In this document: in pieces, positions 34,974 through 46,006 of the stretch
Position numbering within the stretch: position 1 is the stretch's first letter
Layout of the letters: the number at the start of each line of letters is the position of its first letter
Notes under the pieces: model-generated
What the model was told of the DNA's origin: nothing
The model's input: the letters and a program-made list of their open reading frames with translations, nothing else
The model's database searches: none
Assembly (NCBI GenBank): GCA_002803225.1
Contig: NXFV01001387.1
Coordinates: 1-64,000, forward strand
Source: Gamarada debralockiae
Taxonomy: Eukaryota; Ascomycota; Leotiomycetes; Helotiales; Hyphodiscaceae
Direction: 5' to 3'
DNA: 64,000 nt
Position numbers and translations under genes: made by a program

Positions 34974-35279
34974 GTAGGGTCTTTGCTGAGATAATGTACA
35001 CCGTCCAAGGTTTTTAGAGTTGGTTTTATCAATCGTGCTGTTTCCATACCCACAGAACTTTCCAAAAATAGCTTCCTGTGACTTGACACTCTGACACTAG
35101 CATCACGGTTCTTTCCCCACCCCTTGAGTACGAGACCATCTGAAAAAATATAACTCCAAATCGTTCTCGAAATCAACAGAGATCGAAATTCGTCTCTTGG
35201 GTATTTTGCCGCTTTAACCAAGATGTAGGTACTTGAATAATACCGACCCGCTGGTATATTCCCCGTAGACGGCTTTTGT
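34974..35279. other. Intergenic, no gene seen
   Basis: 3' side of the repeat-protein gene; no other feature. Confidence 0.5.
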
Positions 35280-37080
35280 TAGTGGTAGGGGGCCAGTTTT
35301 CGAAATCCTCTATAAGAGGGGTGTCTCACCCACCCTCACGCAAGTTCCCGGACGACACGTACGATATGATGTTTTTCATGTCAATCTCGAAAAGACCGAT
35401 GGCCGGAATACAAGTGACCTCTTTCTCAAGATCGTTGCCTAGAAAAGGGGCTTTGAAACGTTTTGGGCGAGATCTAAGATTCCGGTGCGTCACAGGCGAA
35501 GCTGACATGGATGTTCTTGACCAAAATCCCCGGTTTCAAGATAATAGCTCTCCAAAATCGATTCCTTGCATCCTTCACGTGTTGAAGTTTCCCAGCGATG
35601 GAACCCAATATCTATGGCTGGATAAACATACGTATTTTGAGAATTCTCTCCACTTTCTTCCGATTCGAACGCCACTCGTGTACAGAAACTGTCTGGACGG
35701 TGTGCGCGGGCATGTTCTCCTCGTTGAACAGTAGGTCAGAAGCGTGATTTTGTTGAACAGTATATCCCCAAGATGGGGTTGAATATATGTATCAAGAAGT
35801 TTGTTGGACTGAAGCCAGGAAACACGGCCCACTCAGCTCTCCCACGACCATAACGGGAACCATGACCCTCTTCGTCTCTTTGGAGATTGATCCAGTGCCA
35901 TGTGTCCAGGACAGTCCGTAAGCTAAGTCAAATGAGGAGCTCATGTTGTATTCGGGCTGGCCTAGGGGAAACCAGTATATCCTATCCCTAGTTGCATTGG
36001 AAGACCGCATATGTGGTCAATCGAATGAGTGTCGTTGATGAAGCGATCTAGGACACTTGTGATTGCATCCACAGCGTCTGCATCATAAGTGAGGTCGCGA
36101 GTAGTATGTTGCTGAACATGATGCTCAAATAATCTGAGTAGCGGAATTTTCGTCTTCCGAACCTCGTCACTGATATACTGCGTGCCATCCATTCGATATT
36201 CAAGTTAGGTCTGTGGCAATGTTAAATACCGCTCTATGAATTTGTCTGTTGATGTAACTGAAGACTCATTAATCGGCTTCGAATCATTAGAATCCGAAGG
36301 AGTAGTCACTGACTCGCAATAGGTTTGCGTTGGGCATTGAAAGAACACTTGACTTTCCGTGAAGGCCAATCAATGGGATCACTATTGGTAGGTCCACGCC
36401 CGAGTGCTGTATTTGGATTGCTTGACCATCTCACCAAGACCTGGCAGGGTCGATACGAACGTCTTGACTCCGATGTTAACTTGCGGTTAGGTTTTCGACA
36501 GACTTCAGAAACACCAGGAAGGCCACAGTCGCCACCATCTCCAAACTCGCAACGATAGCGAAAGCAGCACATTTATAGATAATGTCCATTCGACTGATCT
36601 GGTCATGTTTGATCTCGGCATTGTCGACGATACCAACATATCGACCCACAGCCATCGAAATCCCACTGCTTTTGTATCCTTGACGGCATCCTCGATGACG
36701 ACATAGCAGCGTTCTGGCAGCGTTTGGGGGCCAGGCAGTGAGCCTACACGCGACAGAAATAATTGCGTCTGTAATCTAATATCAAACACGCCTGATCCTT
36801 CTTCCGAGGCTACAAAGCCTTTCTTCTTGGATGTCGGAGAGGAGAAGAGTCGCCACAATCCAACCTTGAGGGCCATCGAGTGCCTCTGATCCGACGAATT
36901 GACGGCTGTACCCCAGATGGGCAGCTTGGACCACTCGCCAGGAAGAAGGTCTACCTGCCCCTCTAAAGTCCCTATGTTGAACCACTATTTAGATTGGATG
37001 ACCGCCAGAACTTGGACGTTTGAAGAAGGAAGAAAAGTCTTCAAATTAACGAAGCCGAGACGAAGACAGATCATCACGTG
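35280..37080 (-). pseudogene. HET-domain protein remnant
   Basis: Minus-strand pieces in several frames match heterokaryon-incompatibility (HET) proteins. Around 36,850-36,600 is the HET core LPERCYVVIEDAVKDTKAVG followed by FRWLWVD, normally the start of LWVDxxCIxQ; the cysteine motif is destroyed by a frameshift. Then comes DGGDCGLPGVSEV, and at 36,190-35,960 RDLTYDADAVDAITSVLDRF with HSIDHICGLPM, and YNMSSSFDLAYGLSWTHG (35,950-35,870), typical of the C-terminal half. Multiple frame changes and stops separate the pieces, and no single open gene can be built. HET proteins trigger non-self cell death in fungi. Confidence 0.78.
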
Positions 37081-37849
37081 AATAGTCCCAAACCTCTTTA
37101 ATTCAAAATATAATATATCGGTAGGTCTGATTCGACGAATCTTTTCCTTAGAAAATGACTATGCTCTACCACCCAATAACTAGATTTGTCTCATATTCAA
37201 TCTACGGAGGTAAAGTTGTTCTTTCGCTTCGCTTCCAAGTCACGCCGAACGATCTCCGAATGCCCCGGAATCGCTAACAAATCGATTGCAAATCGTCTAG
37301 AAAACGTTTCCAACTCTGTAACAAATCTTAAAGTTGCGACGTGCAACAAAACTTTCTTTCCACTTTATAATGTAGGTTGATTGGCACATTTGCTTCTAGT
37401 CGCCCTTGCTATCAGAACACATGACCTAAGATCACTGCCGTCCTAAACCGAGACCAGCTATTTCTATCTAGAGTCCAGTAGCCGGATTGTTTGAGTCCCT
37501 CGGAGTTGATTGACATCACGTGAACGACTGGGCTTCGGTTTGGATTTCTTTCGCTTCTTGATCTCAGTGTAAGCCGTTGAATCCACTTCGACATGGAAAC
37601 ATGGAGTATGGAAATGGAGTTGAAATGTGTATATTATGGGTATCGCCAACAAGCTAAATCATCAGGCCTTCAAGCCAGTACTTAGCGGAGTCCTTCCCAA
37701 TATCAATCAGGTCAGTCTATATGCTCGTTTCAAATCTCGCTTCATCAAACAAAACAGCAGTTATGCAGAAATCTTAAGCTCCTATGCCCTTAAAATATCC
37801 CTCCCAAACTTGACAGTTTCAAATTCCCTCTTCTGAGTCCTGACGACAC
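37081..37849. other. Intergenic, no gene seen
   Basis: No supportable gene; contains the 3' side of the UDP-glucose dehydrogenase gene at its right end. Confidence 0.5.
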
Positions 37850-40023
37850 TCACCGGCCACCCCACCCTACCTTCCCAATCCCCTCAACCCTAACACCTAG
37901 CGCCTCCATCTCCGGGCCATTTAAAACATTCCTCCCATCAAAGACCCACTTCGGTCTCTGCAAATGATACGCAATGCGCGGCCAATCTAATCTCTCATTC
38001 GCTTTCCTTTTAACCTCGACCATTCCTCCTTCATCCACACAAGCTTTACATCCAGGCTCGCATGCAGGATCTTCTTCGAATCGTTGAAGAGGGTCAGCCA
38101 TGTTAACTGCTGAAGCCAAATACTTGTGGAGGGCGAGGATCTCGGATTCGGTTGGTTCAAGGCGCTGGAAGGGACGCGGGTCGGTATTGGTTTTGGATTT
38201 GGAGGTGGGTTTGGAGGAGGCGCGCAGGCTCGGGGAGGAGATTCGGCTGTTTTTGAATTCGTCGCATTCGGTCATGATGAGTATCGCGTGGGCTTTCAGA
38301 CACGCTGAATAAGCATCAGCATATACTTCCACAGGTCCTCCATTCTCCTTCAACGCCTCCTTTCCGAGTAAGCGTCCGATCTCTTGCTTGATGACGTTGG
38401 GGATACAGCAAGGATCAAACACTGCGATTTCAGATGGTCCATCCTCGAGAAGACCTTTGATGCTGTCCAGTGCGGGCGATTCTCTTGTGTCATTTGTGTC
38501 TTTCTTGAACGCGTAGCCCAGCACTGTGAGCTTCTTGCCGACCAAAGTGCCGTTCAGACACTTGACTACTCTGCGCACGAAACGAGAGCGTTGGAATTCG
38601 TTGATGGTCACGACTTGTTGCCAATACTCGGCCACTTCTTCAAGTCCCAAGCTCTCAGCGAGATAAACCAAGCTCAGGATATCTTTCTTGAAACAACTGC
38701 CTCCGAATCCTAAGCCTGCTCGGAGGAATTTGTCGCCAATTCTAGGGTCTAGTCCAATGGACTTGGCAACCTCATCAACGTCCGCGCCTGTCTTTTCGCA
38801 GATTGCGGAAATAGAGTTTATACTGCTAATTCGTTGCGCTAGCATGGAATTTGCAACGAGTTTGGAGAGTTCGGAAGACCAAATGTTTGTGGTGATAATT
38901 TTGGACCGGGGGACCCACGATGCGTAAACGGATGCCAGGGCAGCTGCTGCGCGGTGGCCGGAGGGTGTGTTAGAGGAGCCGATTAAGACACGATCGGGGT
39001 GGAGAAGATCGTTGATTGCTGTCCCTGCGGCGAGGAATTCGGGGTTGGAGAGGATTTCGAAGGCGAGGTTTGGGCGGTGAACTTTGACCTGAACGGAGAA
39101 TGCCTGTTAGCTCGGAATTTGGGAGGGGAAAATTGATCTTACCGTGTCTTGAATAATTTCTGCTGTCCGGCAAGGAACTGTGCTCTTCTCTACCAATATA
39201 GCGCCTGGCTTGGCGTGGATTGCGATTTCTCTCGTCACAGCCTCCAAAGCAGTGACATCTGTGGCTCTCCCCGCGCCAAGACCTCGCGACTTCGTTGGCG
39301 TATTGACCGCAATCAAAACGATATCCGCTTCACTAATTGTCTTCGAAATCTCCGTCGAGAAAAACAAATTGGGCACACGACCAGAGATATGAATCTCGTC
39401 TCTGTGCTCTCCGCATTGACTTTCGCATTCTGAACTGGAGCAGCTCGCAGATGACATGCTGTCGAGGGAATCGGTTCTTGTGGGCTCATTGATAAATGAG
39501 GACGCTTTTGAGCCGTCTCGTGCGATTCTAAGAATTTCGTAAAGCCCTGGCTCGTAGATTGGGACGTGTTTGGTCTTCCATTGTGCGATTCGGACGGGGT
39601 CTCTGTCCACGACTGTCACGTTGAGATGGGGGTTTTGAAATGCCATGACAGCAGCAGTTGGTCCACCTGAATTTTAAAAATTAGTTTTTATCCATATTTG
39701 AGAAAGCTGGAACTGAAATTGTTGGGGGAATATCTCTGCGGAAAGAATCGCGACTCACCCACATATCCAGCTCCAACACAGCAAATGTTCTTAACCTCAT
39801 TTACCCCAGTTACCCCACCACTTGAGTATATTGTCGCATCCAAAGATCCACTGCCTGACTTTTGGCTATGCCGCCTTACAGCCGCCTCTTCAAGCGCATC
39901 CTGTAACTTTAAAGCCTGCAAGACTGGACTGAATGTAAGGCTGCCATCTGGAGTTGTGGGAGCGGTGGAGATATCGGGGAGACTGTCCTCCGAATCAACA
40001 GTGGAAGAAGGTTGTTGGAACAT
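37850..40023 (-). CDS. UDP-glucose 6-dehydrogenase
   Basis: Exons 39759-40023, 39143-39666 and 37850-39088; introns of 92 nt (39667-39758) and 54 nt (39089-39142); 675 aa. It oxidises UDP-glucose to UDP-glucuronate with two NAD+ (EC 1.1.1.22). The Rossmann motif CVGAGYVGGPTAAVMA (about 81-96) is split by intron 1 (codon G|GT). VVDRDPVRIAQW and IYEPGL follow, then VNTPTK, EKSTVP, ILSNPEFLAAGTAI and the catalytic cysteine in GFGGSCFKKD (about 395). The C-terminal UDP-binding domain has VLGYAFKKDTNDTRESPA. A polar N-terminal extension (about 75 residues) and a Ser/Lys-rich insert near 600 make it longer than the bacterial enzyme. Divergent from a GT4 glycosyltransferase, which may use its product. 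Confidence 0.94.
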
Positions 40024-40228
40024 CGTGGAGGTAAAATCTGAGGGGCAGACGAGGGAAAGTCGAGATACTCGAGAATTGCACCCAAATATGAAAGATCTGC
40101 TTGGTAAGAAGTCAGTGCGACTGTGCCCATTGAGGGGATCGGTGAACGCTTACGAGTCCTTTGGATTTTGGCTGATTTACTCAGCTGCGCGATACCACAG
40201 GGGCAGGGTGGTACAAACTCTCACACGA

Positions 40229-40234
40229 CACGTG
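40229..40234. promoter_or_regulatory. CACGTG motif
   Basis: Palindromic E-box in the shared UGD/GT4 promoter, about 205 bases from the UGD start. It matches the core bound by Pho4/NUC-1 and other bHLH factors. Function is inferred from sequence only. Confidence 0.4.
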
Positions 40235-40572
40235 AGATTTAAATCATTGTCTTGGTGACATAAATAAATAAATGGCAGATGATAATGTCGTCTTACGAGA
40301 TCAAGAGGCTCTGGTCTTGGCGGATGATGATGAGAAAGATCATTATAGATGACAAGAAATGAAACAGAAGGACAAAGCCTCCAAGCACCTGCTTCGGACC
40401 CGACCCTGCAAGGCTCGACCATGGCGGCAGCCGCGACTCTCACCGCACCTAATCACCTTCGTTCCCTGGATGACATCGATGGCTCGAGGGGCAAAGATCA
40501 CAAGGCCGAAGGCTTCCGAGGTTGGTCCTAAAAATGAGAGGCTTTCTGGCGCTGAGGACCACTAGAATGGCA

Positions 40573-40578
40573 CACGTT
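40573..40578 (+). promoter_or_regulatory. CACGTT motif
   Basis: CACGTT, the weaker Pho4-type variant, near the middle of the shared UGD/GT4 promoter. Weak by itself. Confidence 0.25.
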
Positions 40579-40734
40579 GGTCGAGGTTGTGGCACTGGAT
40601 ATTTGTGGAGAGACACAAAGGGATCTGGCATTTTGCTGCGCTCAGCTTTGATTTTCCGATAATGAGTGGTTTTTGGTGGGGGTTGGTCAGTGTCACGGAA
40701 ATAATCTGTCAGCCTCGCGTCCACTGATTAGCCC

Positions 40735-40740
40735 CACGTG
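40735..40740. promoter_or_regulatory. CACGTG motif
   Basis: Second palindromic CACGTG, about 310 bases upstream of the GT4 start. Together with the site at 40229 it makes co-regulation of the divergent pair plausible. Confidence 0.4.
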
Positions 40741-41050
40741 TGTTGTCTGGGGGTCGTGGGACGCTCAATCCATTGGAACATCTAAATCTGCCATCAGCAC
40801 GGCACCCAATCGCACACGCGAAGGCGTGCAACGCGCTGGAAAATGATCCCTCGAGGCAGAATAATCCGCCTTTGTGATGGTGGTGGGTTGATCAATAGAA
40901 TACAAAATGATGAGAAATGGTCATGCGGATACAAGGATAAGAGTCATGCCAGGCACCCGATTCTATCCTGTTTAAATCTGTTCTTATCGCCGTTATCTGC
41001 CTGTTTGGAAGAGGGGTTCCTGTTTCCTCGGTCGCTATCCTAACGCAAAG

Positions 41051-42577
41051 ATGGTTGAATCAACGACAAGGCTGCAAGACGCACAGAGTGTTGGGGAGCG
41101 AGGAGGGGAACTCGAATTCCCACCATCGCTGAAAGGAAAACGAATCCTCCTCGCAACCGAGTCCTTTGGTCCTGTCAATGGCGTCAGCAGAACAACCCTA
41201 AATCTGGTTACATATCTTCGAGAAAATGGTGCGCAAGTCGCAGTTGTTGCACCCGAAATTTCAAACAGCACGGGCCCGAGAGTCACCTCAACCACCGACG
41301 ATGACGGTCAAATCGAAGTCAGACTTCAGGGTTATCCTTTGCCCTACAACCCAGAACTTTCAGTCGTTTATCCTGTTCGACTTTCAACACTCTATGCGCG
41401 AACCTTCCAATCACGACCCGATTTGATATACCTTGCAAGTCCAGCTAGTTTGGGCTTCCAAGTCCTACTTCAACTACGCCAACAACAACGAGCCTCAAGA
41501 CCACCAGTTCTTTTGAACTTCCAGACCGACCTTTCAGGATATTGCGAGATTTTGTTCCCATCACCGCTCGACGATTGGGCAGTATGGGTCTTCCGATCGG
41601 TTCAAGGATACTTGTTCCGCCATCCATCAGTGCGCACGGTGTTTTACCCATCCTTGTTTGTCCGGAAATATCTAGAGAAGGCGAAGATTCAGTCGGATAA
41701 GATGATGAACCTTCGAAGAGGTGTGAACGGAGACATGTTCAATCCATCGAAGCGGTCAGAGGAGATGAGAAAGCGATTGGCGCCGAATGGGGAGTTGATT
41801 TTGGTGTCTGTGTCAAGATTGGCGCCTGAGAAAGGATTCGAGTTCTTGTCTAAAGTCGCGAAGCAATTGGACGAAAGAGGATTTCCTTTCAAGCTGTTGA
41901 TTGTCGGAGGAAACAAGAACCCGCAGGTGGAGGACGATGTGCGCAACTTGTTCGGGAAGTTGAATGATGAGGGCAAGGTCTCATTCGCAGGCTTCTTGAA
42001 GGGAGAGGATCTTGCGAGGGCCTATGCGTCGGCGGATTTGTTCTTACATTGTTCGATTACGGAGACTTTCGGGTTGGTGGTCTTAGAGTCGATGGCCAGT
42101 GGTGTTCCGGTGATTGCTAGAGATGAGGGAGGACCCAGCGAAATCGTCGCACATGATCAATCTGGGTATTTGGTGCCACCATCGGATGTTGATGGCTTCG
42201 TAGAGAAGGTCCTGAAGGTGGGAAATGATGCAGAGTTGAGAAAGAAGATGAGCGATGTGTCAAGACGAATGGGTGAAGAAGCTACCTGGGAGAAGATCAA
42301 CAATCGGGTAGCATTGAAGATGGCTGAGGCTCTGGAGACTCGAGAGAGAGAACCCGAGACCGCACCCAACTTCTCCATTCCTATCTACAGCTGGCTACTT
42401 CTCAGTCAAGAGTTGAGAAGTTTCTTGGCATCCTTGATCGTAGACTTTAGATTAATGGGGGGCATTGGGATAATTTTCGGCGTTTGGTGTGGATTGGTGA
42501 TCACATGGATTCTGGTTCAACTTACACTTGCAATTAGAACACGAGCTCCTTGGCTCATGGCTGGGGGTGGGAGGTAG
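41051..42577 (+). CDS. GT4-family glycosyltransferase, membrane-anchored
   Basis: Single exon, 508 aa. A retaining GT-B glycosyltransferase of family 4. The N-terminal acceptor domain has ILLATESFGPVNGVSRTTLN (about 32-51); a HPSVRTVFYPSLF segment follows. The donor domain has LVSVSRLAPEKGFEFL and the E-x7-E motif in TETFGLVVLESMASGVPVIA (about 337-356), then DEGGPSEIV. A single hydrophobic segment near the C-terminus (GIIFGVWCGLVITWILVQL, about 475-493) probably anchors it to a membrane. The fold resembles SQD2/MgtA-type lipid glycosyltransferases. Lying head to head with UDP-glucose dehydrogenase, it is a candidate UDP-glucuronate user (for example glucuronosyl-diacylglycerol synthesis), but donor and acceptor are unproven; mannosyl or glucosyl transfer is possible. 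Confidence 0.85.
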   Translation: MVESTTRLQDAQSVGERGGELEFPPSLKGKRILLATESFGPVNGVSRTTLNLVTYLRENGAQVAVVAPEISNSTGPRVTSTTDDDGQIEVRLQGYPLPYNPELSVVYPVRLSTLYARTFQSRPDLIYLASPASLGFQVLLQLRQQQRASRPPVLLNFQTDLSGYCEILFPSPLDDWAVWVFRSVQGYLFRHPSVRTVFYPSLFVRKYLEKAKIQSDKMMNLRRGVNGDMFNPSKRSEEMRKRLAPNGELILVSVSRLAPEKGFEFLSKVAKQLDERGFPFKLLIVGGNKNPQVEDDVRNLFGKLNDEGKVSFAGFLKGEDLARAYASADLFLHCSITETFGLVVLESMASGVPVIARDEGGPSEIVAHDQSGYLVPPSDVDGFVEKVLKVGNDAELRKKMSDVSRRMGEEATWEKINNRVALKMAEALETREREPETAPNFSIPIYSWLLLSQELRSFLASLIVDFRLMGGIGIIFGVWCGLVITWILVQLTLAIRTRAPWLMAGGGR

Positions 42578-44433
42578 AATTTGCATGGACACTTGGAGAG
42601 AATGGTTTGTAGCATGTCATAATACCCACGGTCGTTTGGCTCATTCATCAAGATTAAAAGGAGGAGGTGTTTTGTCACATTTGAGTACTCGTATTTGAAT
42701 TTTATCTCATGAAACTGCAATCAATTTTATGTGCATGAAGTGGTTCTTTCTCCGAATAGCCTCATCTGGATAACTGAGCTTTGAATGGCTGACGCTGGAT
42801 CTCAACCCGAAGTCCCGCACCGCGGTGTACACAGACGGCAAGACTTGATGGAAACAAAACAATAGTAGTTGGCTGATGGAATCGAGAGCCGGACATTGGG
42901 GACGGGGTGGGCCATGTTTTGAAACTCCATCTGTTAGGCTCACATCAAGACTTCACGCAAGGGTGCGGGGACGAGTAATTATGACTGGTGAGAAGGGGAA
43001 CGCCACCGCGAACATGACTCTGAAATGAAGGAGCAGTGCAGTTTCTGCCCACGAGAAGGCCGCGTTGTCTCTCAATCTTACTTCTCGACGCGGTTCTCAG
43101 CCGGTTTCTCACTGGAGAACAAGAGAGCTCATTGCGGGCAAGATAACAGGCAATTCTTTTAATTTGGCTTTGCGCCTTTGCCAATGGCAAGGATGGCCGG
43201 AGAAGCACGAAGGAGGCTCTGAGAGACTGACGGATAAACAAGGGCAGACCATCAGGAAACAAGCTTCCGCAAGATCTCACAGCGGGGAGGGTATCCGATG
43301 GGAGATGGCCCGCTCAGGACATAAGATGAACATGGTATGAAAGAGAACGCTTGAACCTCAAAATAGAAAAAATAGTCCAAAGAGTCAACGTTTCCAGGAG
43401 AAGGCGTGGCAAACTGTGGGGTTGAACTAGGCATTGAGTGGAAATGCGAACGCATCTCCGCCATACCCCTACTCCGCGTGGCCCTGCTCTCCATATCTTC
43501 CATCGAGGCCAAGCTTTTGGTCAAGCTGGGGTGACCCAATTAGTTTTAGCAACGATTTCCATGGAATTGGGGAAATGATCCTCCTAGTAATCGCAAGCTT
43601 TGTCTCCTGATCGACGTTTCGAAATGGCCAAATTCGAGTAAAGTCCGAAAGCCAAGATTGCCCCTGTGACAATAATGGAGACTGGAATCATCTTTGAACT
43701 TCAAAGATTGAATGAAAAAAGGTGCAAAATGAACAATTGAAATACAATTTCGGAAGAATAATCCATTGTAGGTCTGTTGGTCGTCATTCGTTGCTTGCCG
43801 CCGAAGAATCCAGGCGGCTGTAGATCCTGATCTCGTGAGGCCAAGATGAAGACCTGCTGCTGCAAGCGTTGCGCCATGATAGATGACGATTCCAGCGGTT
43901 CCACCCTATCAATGCCCATCCGCAGGAAGAGGGTCGCTGTCGTGTGGCCCCATTGTTGTCGCAAACAATTCTCACGAGGTTGTCGCGGCGGCTGAGGAGT
44001 TTTCTCCGGTGCCATTCGAGTGCTGTGACTTGCTCGCTTCACTATTTCGCTTATGTAACTAGCTCCAACCACCCCTGCTCAGGAAGATATTCTGAGACGA
44101 ACCCAGCTTCACCTTCTGACAACATCTGTTCCACCCAAGTTCGAGCATCATCCCGCGCCACGCCACACCCATCCTCAACCACGTCTTACCCTTCTCTGCC
44201 CTCCTCATGCTTCATCGCCAAGGCCGCGTAATCTTATCTGTGTCCACCAAGCCTCTACCGGATAGCTAACTGTTTACAATTGCTTGTTCGGCTCATTAGT
44301 CTGCTCCGTGCACCCTCTCTAGCCACATTTTGACTCCGTACTCCGAGGCAGAGCCAGGATAGACGACGTCCCTTCTGTATCAAGGACCCGACATCCCTCG
44401 TCTCTAAGGTTTCATTCGTGCCGTACCTTCATC
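42578..44433. other. Intergenic, one possible microORF
   Basis: No gene with a recognisable domain. A 35-codon minus-strand frame at 43584-43691 encodes a hydrophobic helix then a basic tail (see findings). Other frames here look like chance. Confidence 0.45.
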
Positions 44434-44568
44434 ATGAACTCTCATACGGGAAAGCGCAAACTTCTGCCGGATTCTGGGCCTGCCCAGGCCTCGTCCTGCA
44501 AGACTAGTCTCGAGTCTCGAAATGTTAGCTCCTCCGTGTTTGGAGCACAGCCATCACACCATGAGTGA
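44434..44568 (+). other. Possible upstream ORF of the membrane-protein gene
   Basis: A 45-codon frame (MNSHTGKRKLLPDSG...) ends at 44568, about 430 bases before the start at 44997. It could be a leader uORF if transcription starts upstream of it. A GTGAG donor-like sequence overlaps its end, so it might instead be a spliced leader exon. Confidence 0.25.
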
Positions 44569-44996
44569 GTTTGAGGTCGGCGTGATCTCCCCTTCTGTTC
44601 GATTCCTTTCGCCATGTCCTATGAACGCATGACTTTCCTTTCCCAGTTCTCCTAGGGCTCGTCACCCATTCCACATTTCCAATTCTATTCTTGCCCTACC
44701 TTGCCCTTCTTTCTTTCTACTATCTATTCTAATACTTACATTCGTGACGGGGTTTGGAAACAAAACATTATTTGGTGCCTTCCTCCCACATCTCTTCTCG
44801 GGCAGGCCCCTTCCAACTGTTACCTTCTCTTCAAGTTCGGCCTTTTGTATTTGCGTGGACTCCGCCGATCGAGGCAAGAACTACCAACATTCTTTTCATA
44901 GCACATCAACCGCCGGCCGGATTTCGAACCTTCTTCATTTCGACGACCACCTTTCCCTCGAATCGATTTTAACTACGGATATACTCTGCAATCACA

Positions 44997-46006
44997 ATGT
45001 GGCAACCCGCCCTCGCGACGTCTCTTCTTCTTCTCGGTCAGGTTTCCGCAGGTGTGGTCAGCGATGCAGGGCTTTTGGTACGGAGGGATGGGATGGAGCA
45101 GCAGATGAGGAGATATGTGGACTCGATCGTGGAACCGATAGAGCGGAGGCAGGCCGCGAGTCCCGCGACGAATGTCACAGAATGGGATGCGCAGACAATG
45201 GCAGCTTGCACAACGGCTTTGACAGCATTGAATGGGAACGCGGGCAACCCTTCTGGTATGGCTGCTTGCTACAACTTGCCGTATCTAAACTCCAGTACCG
45301 GCGTCTTCCAAGCCGATCTGCGATTGTTCACGATATCTGCACCAACTGGAGACTTCGCTTCTATTCCCACACAAAATGTTATGGTTGGACTTTCATATGT
45401 TGGAGCGACGGTATCTGCGGTTAATGCTTCTTCTTTGAAGCGTCGAGAGGATTTGGTATCTTTGATTTCATGGCCACGAAGCGCGGATGGAATGAAGAAG
45501 CGACAGGCAGCAGTTCCTACGATGGCACAATCATATGCATTTGTTGGACAAATCAACAAGGACATGTTGACCACCAACATGGATAAGTAAGTTAACTGCC
45601 CTTCTTCATCCTTCGCAAGGCTAACTATCGCAGTGCTACTCTCGAAAAGCTTCTCATCCCAACCGTCACATTAACCGGCATGGAATCAACCGGACAAATG
45701 GTCAACACCTCACTCTCCGGCAGCCAAGCCACCTTCGTCTCCGGTGTCTTCGCAAAAGCAGCCACAACAGCCACCAAGTCCGTCGTGCAATCACCAATCC
45801 AAACCCTCGTCGTAGCCTCCGACGCTCCATTCGTTCTCCCAGGTCTCAACATCCTGATCTTCCCCATCGGTGGAATAATCACCGGTATCTGGGCTATTCT
45901 CTTCATCGCTGCCGTTGGATATGGCACCGTTGGACGCATGCAATTCCGGGATCAATACCGAAGACGATCTGCACGCGCTACAAAGGGCGACTTAGCTAGA
46001 ATTTAG
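44997..46006 (+). CDS. Secreted-pathway single-pass membrane protein
   Basis: Exons 44997-45586 and 45634-46006, with a 47-nt intron (gtaagt...cgcag, codon AA|T); 320 aa. A signal peptide (MWQPALATSLLLLGQVSAG) precedes a luminal or extracellular region with NVT, NSS and NAS glycosylation sequons, a cysteine pair (AACTTAL and AACYNL) and dibasic sites (VRRD, ERRQ, KRRE, KKRQ). A hydrophobic helix lies near the C-terminus (ILIFPIGGIITGIWAILFIAAVGYG), followed by a short basic tail (RMQFRDQYRRRSARATK), giving type I topology. No family name was recognised. It looks like a conserved Ascomycete protein of ER or Golgi type. Confidence 0.85.

Larger units (their letters stand above)
40024..41050. 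promoter_or_regulatory. Shared divergent promoter, UGD / GT4
   Basis: 1027 bases between the two start codons, with no coding feature and the E-box motifs listed separately. Includes both 5' leaders. Confidence 0.55.

Noticed and set aside
44744..45424. 226-codon plus-strand frame
   Set aside because: Overlaps out of frame with the signal-peptide gene at 44997, which has a proper signal peptide, an in-phase intron and a transmembrane helix.
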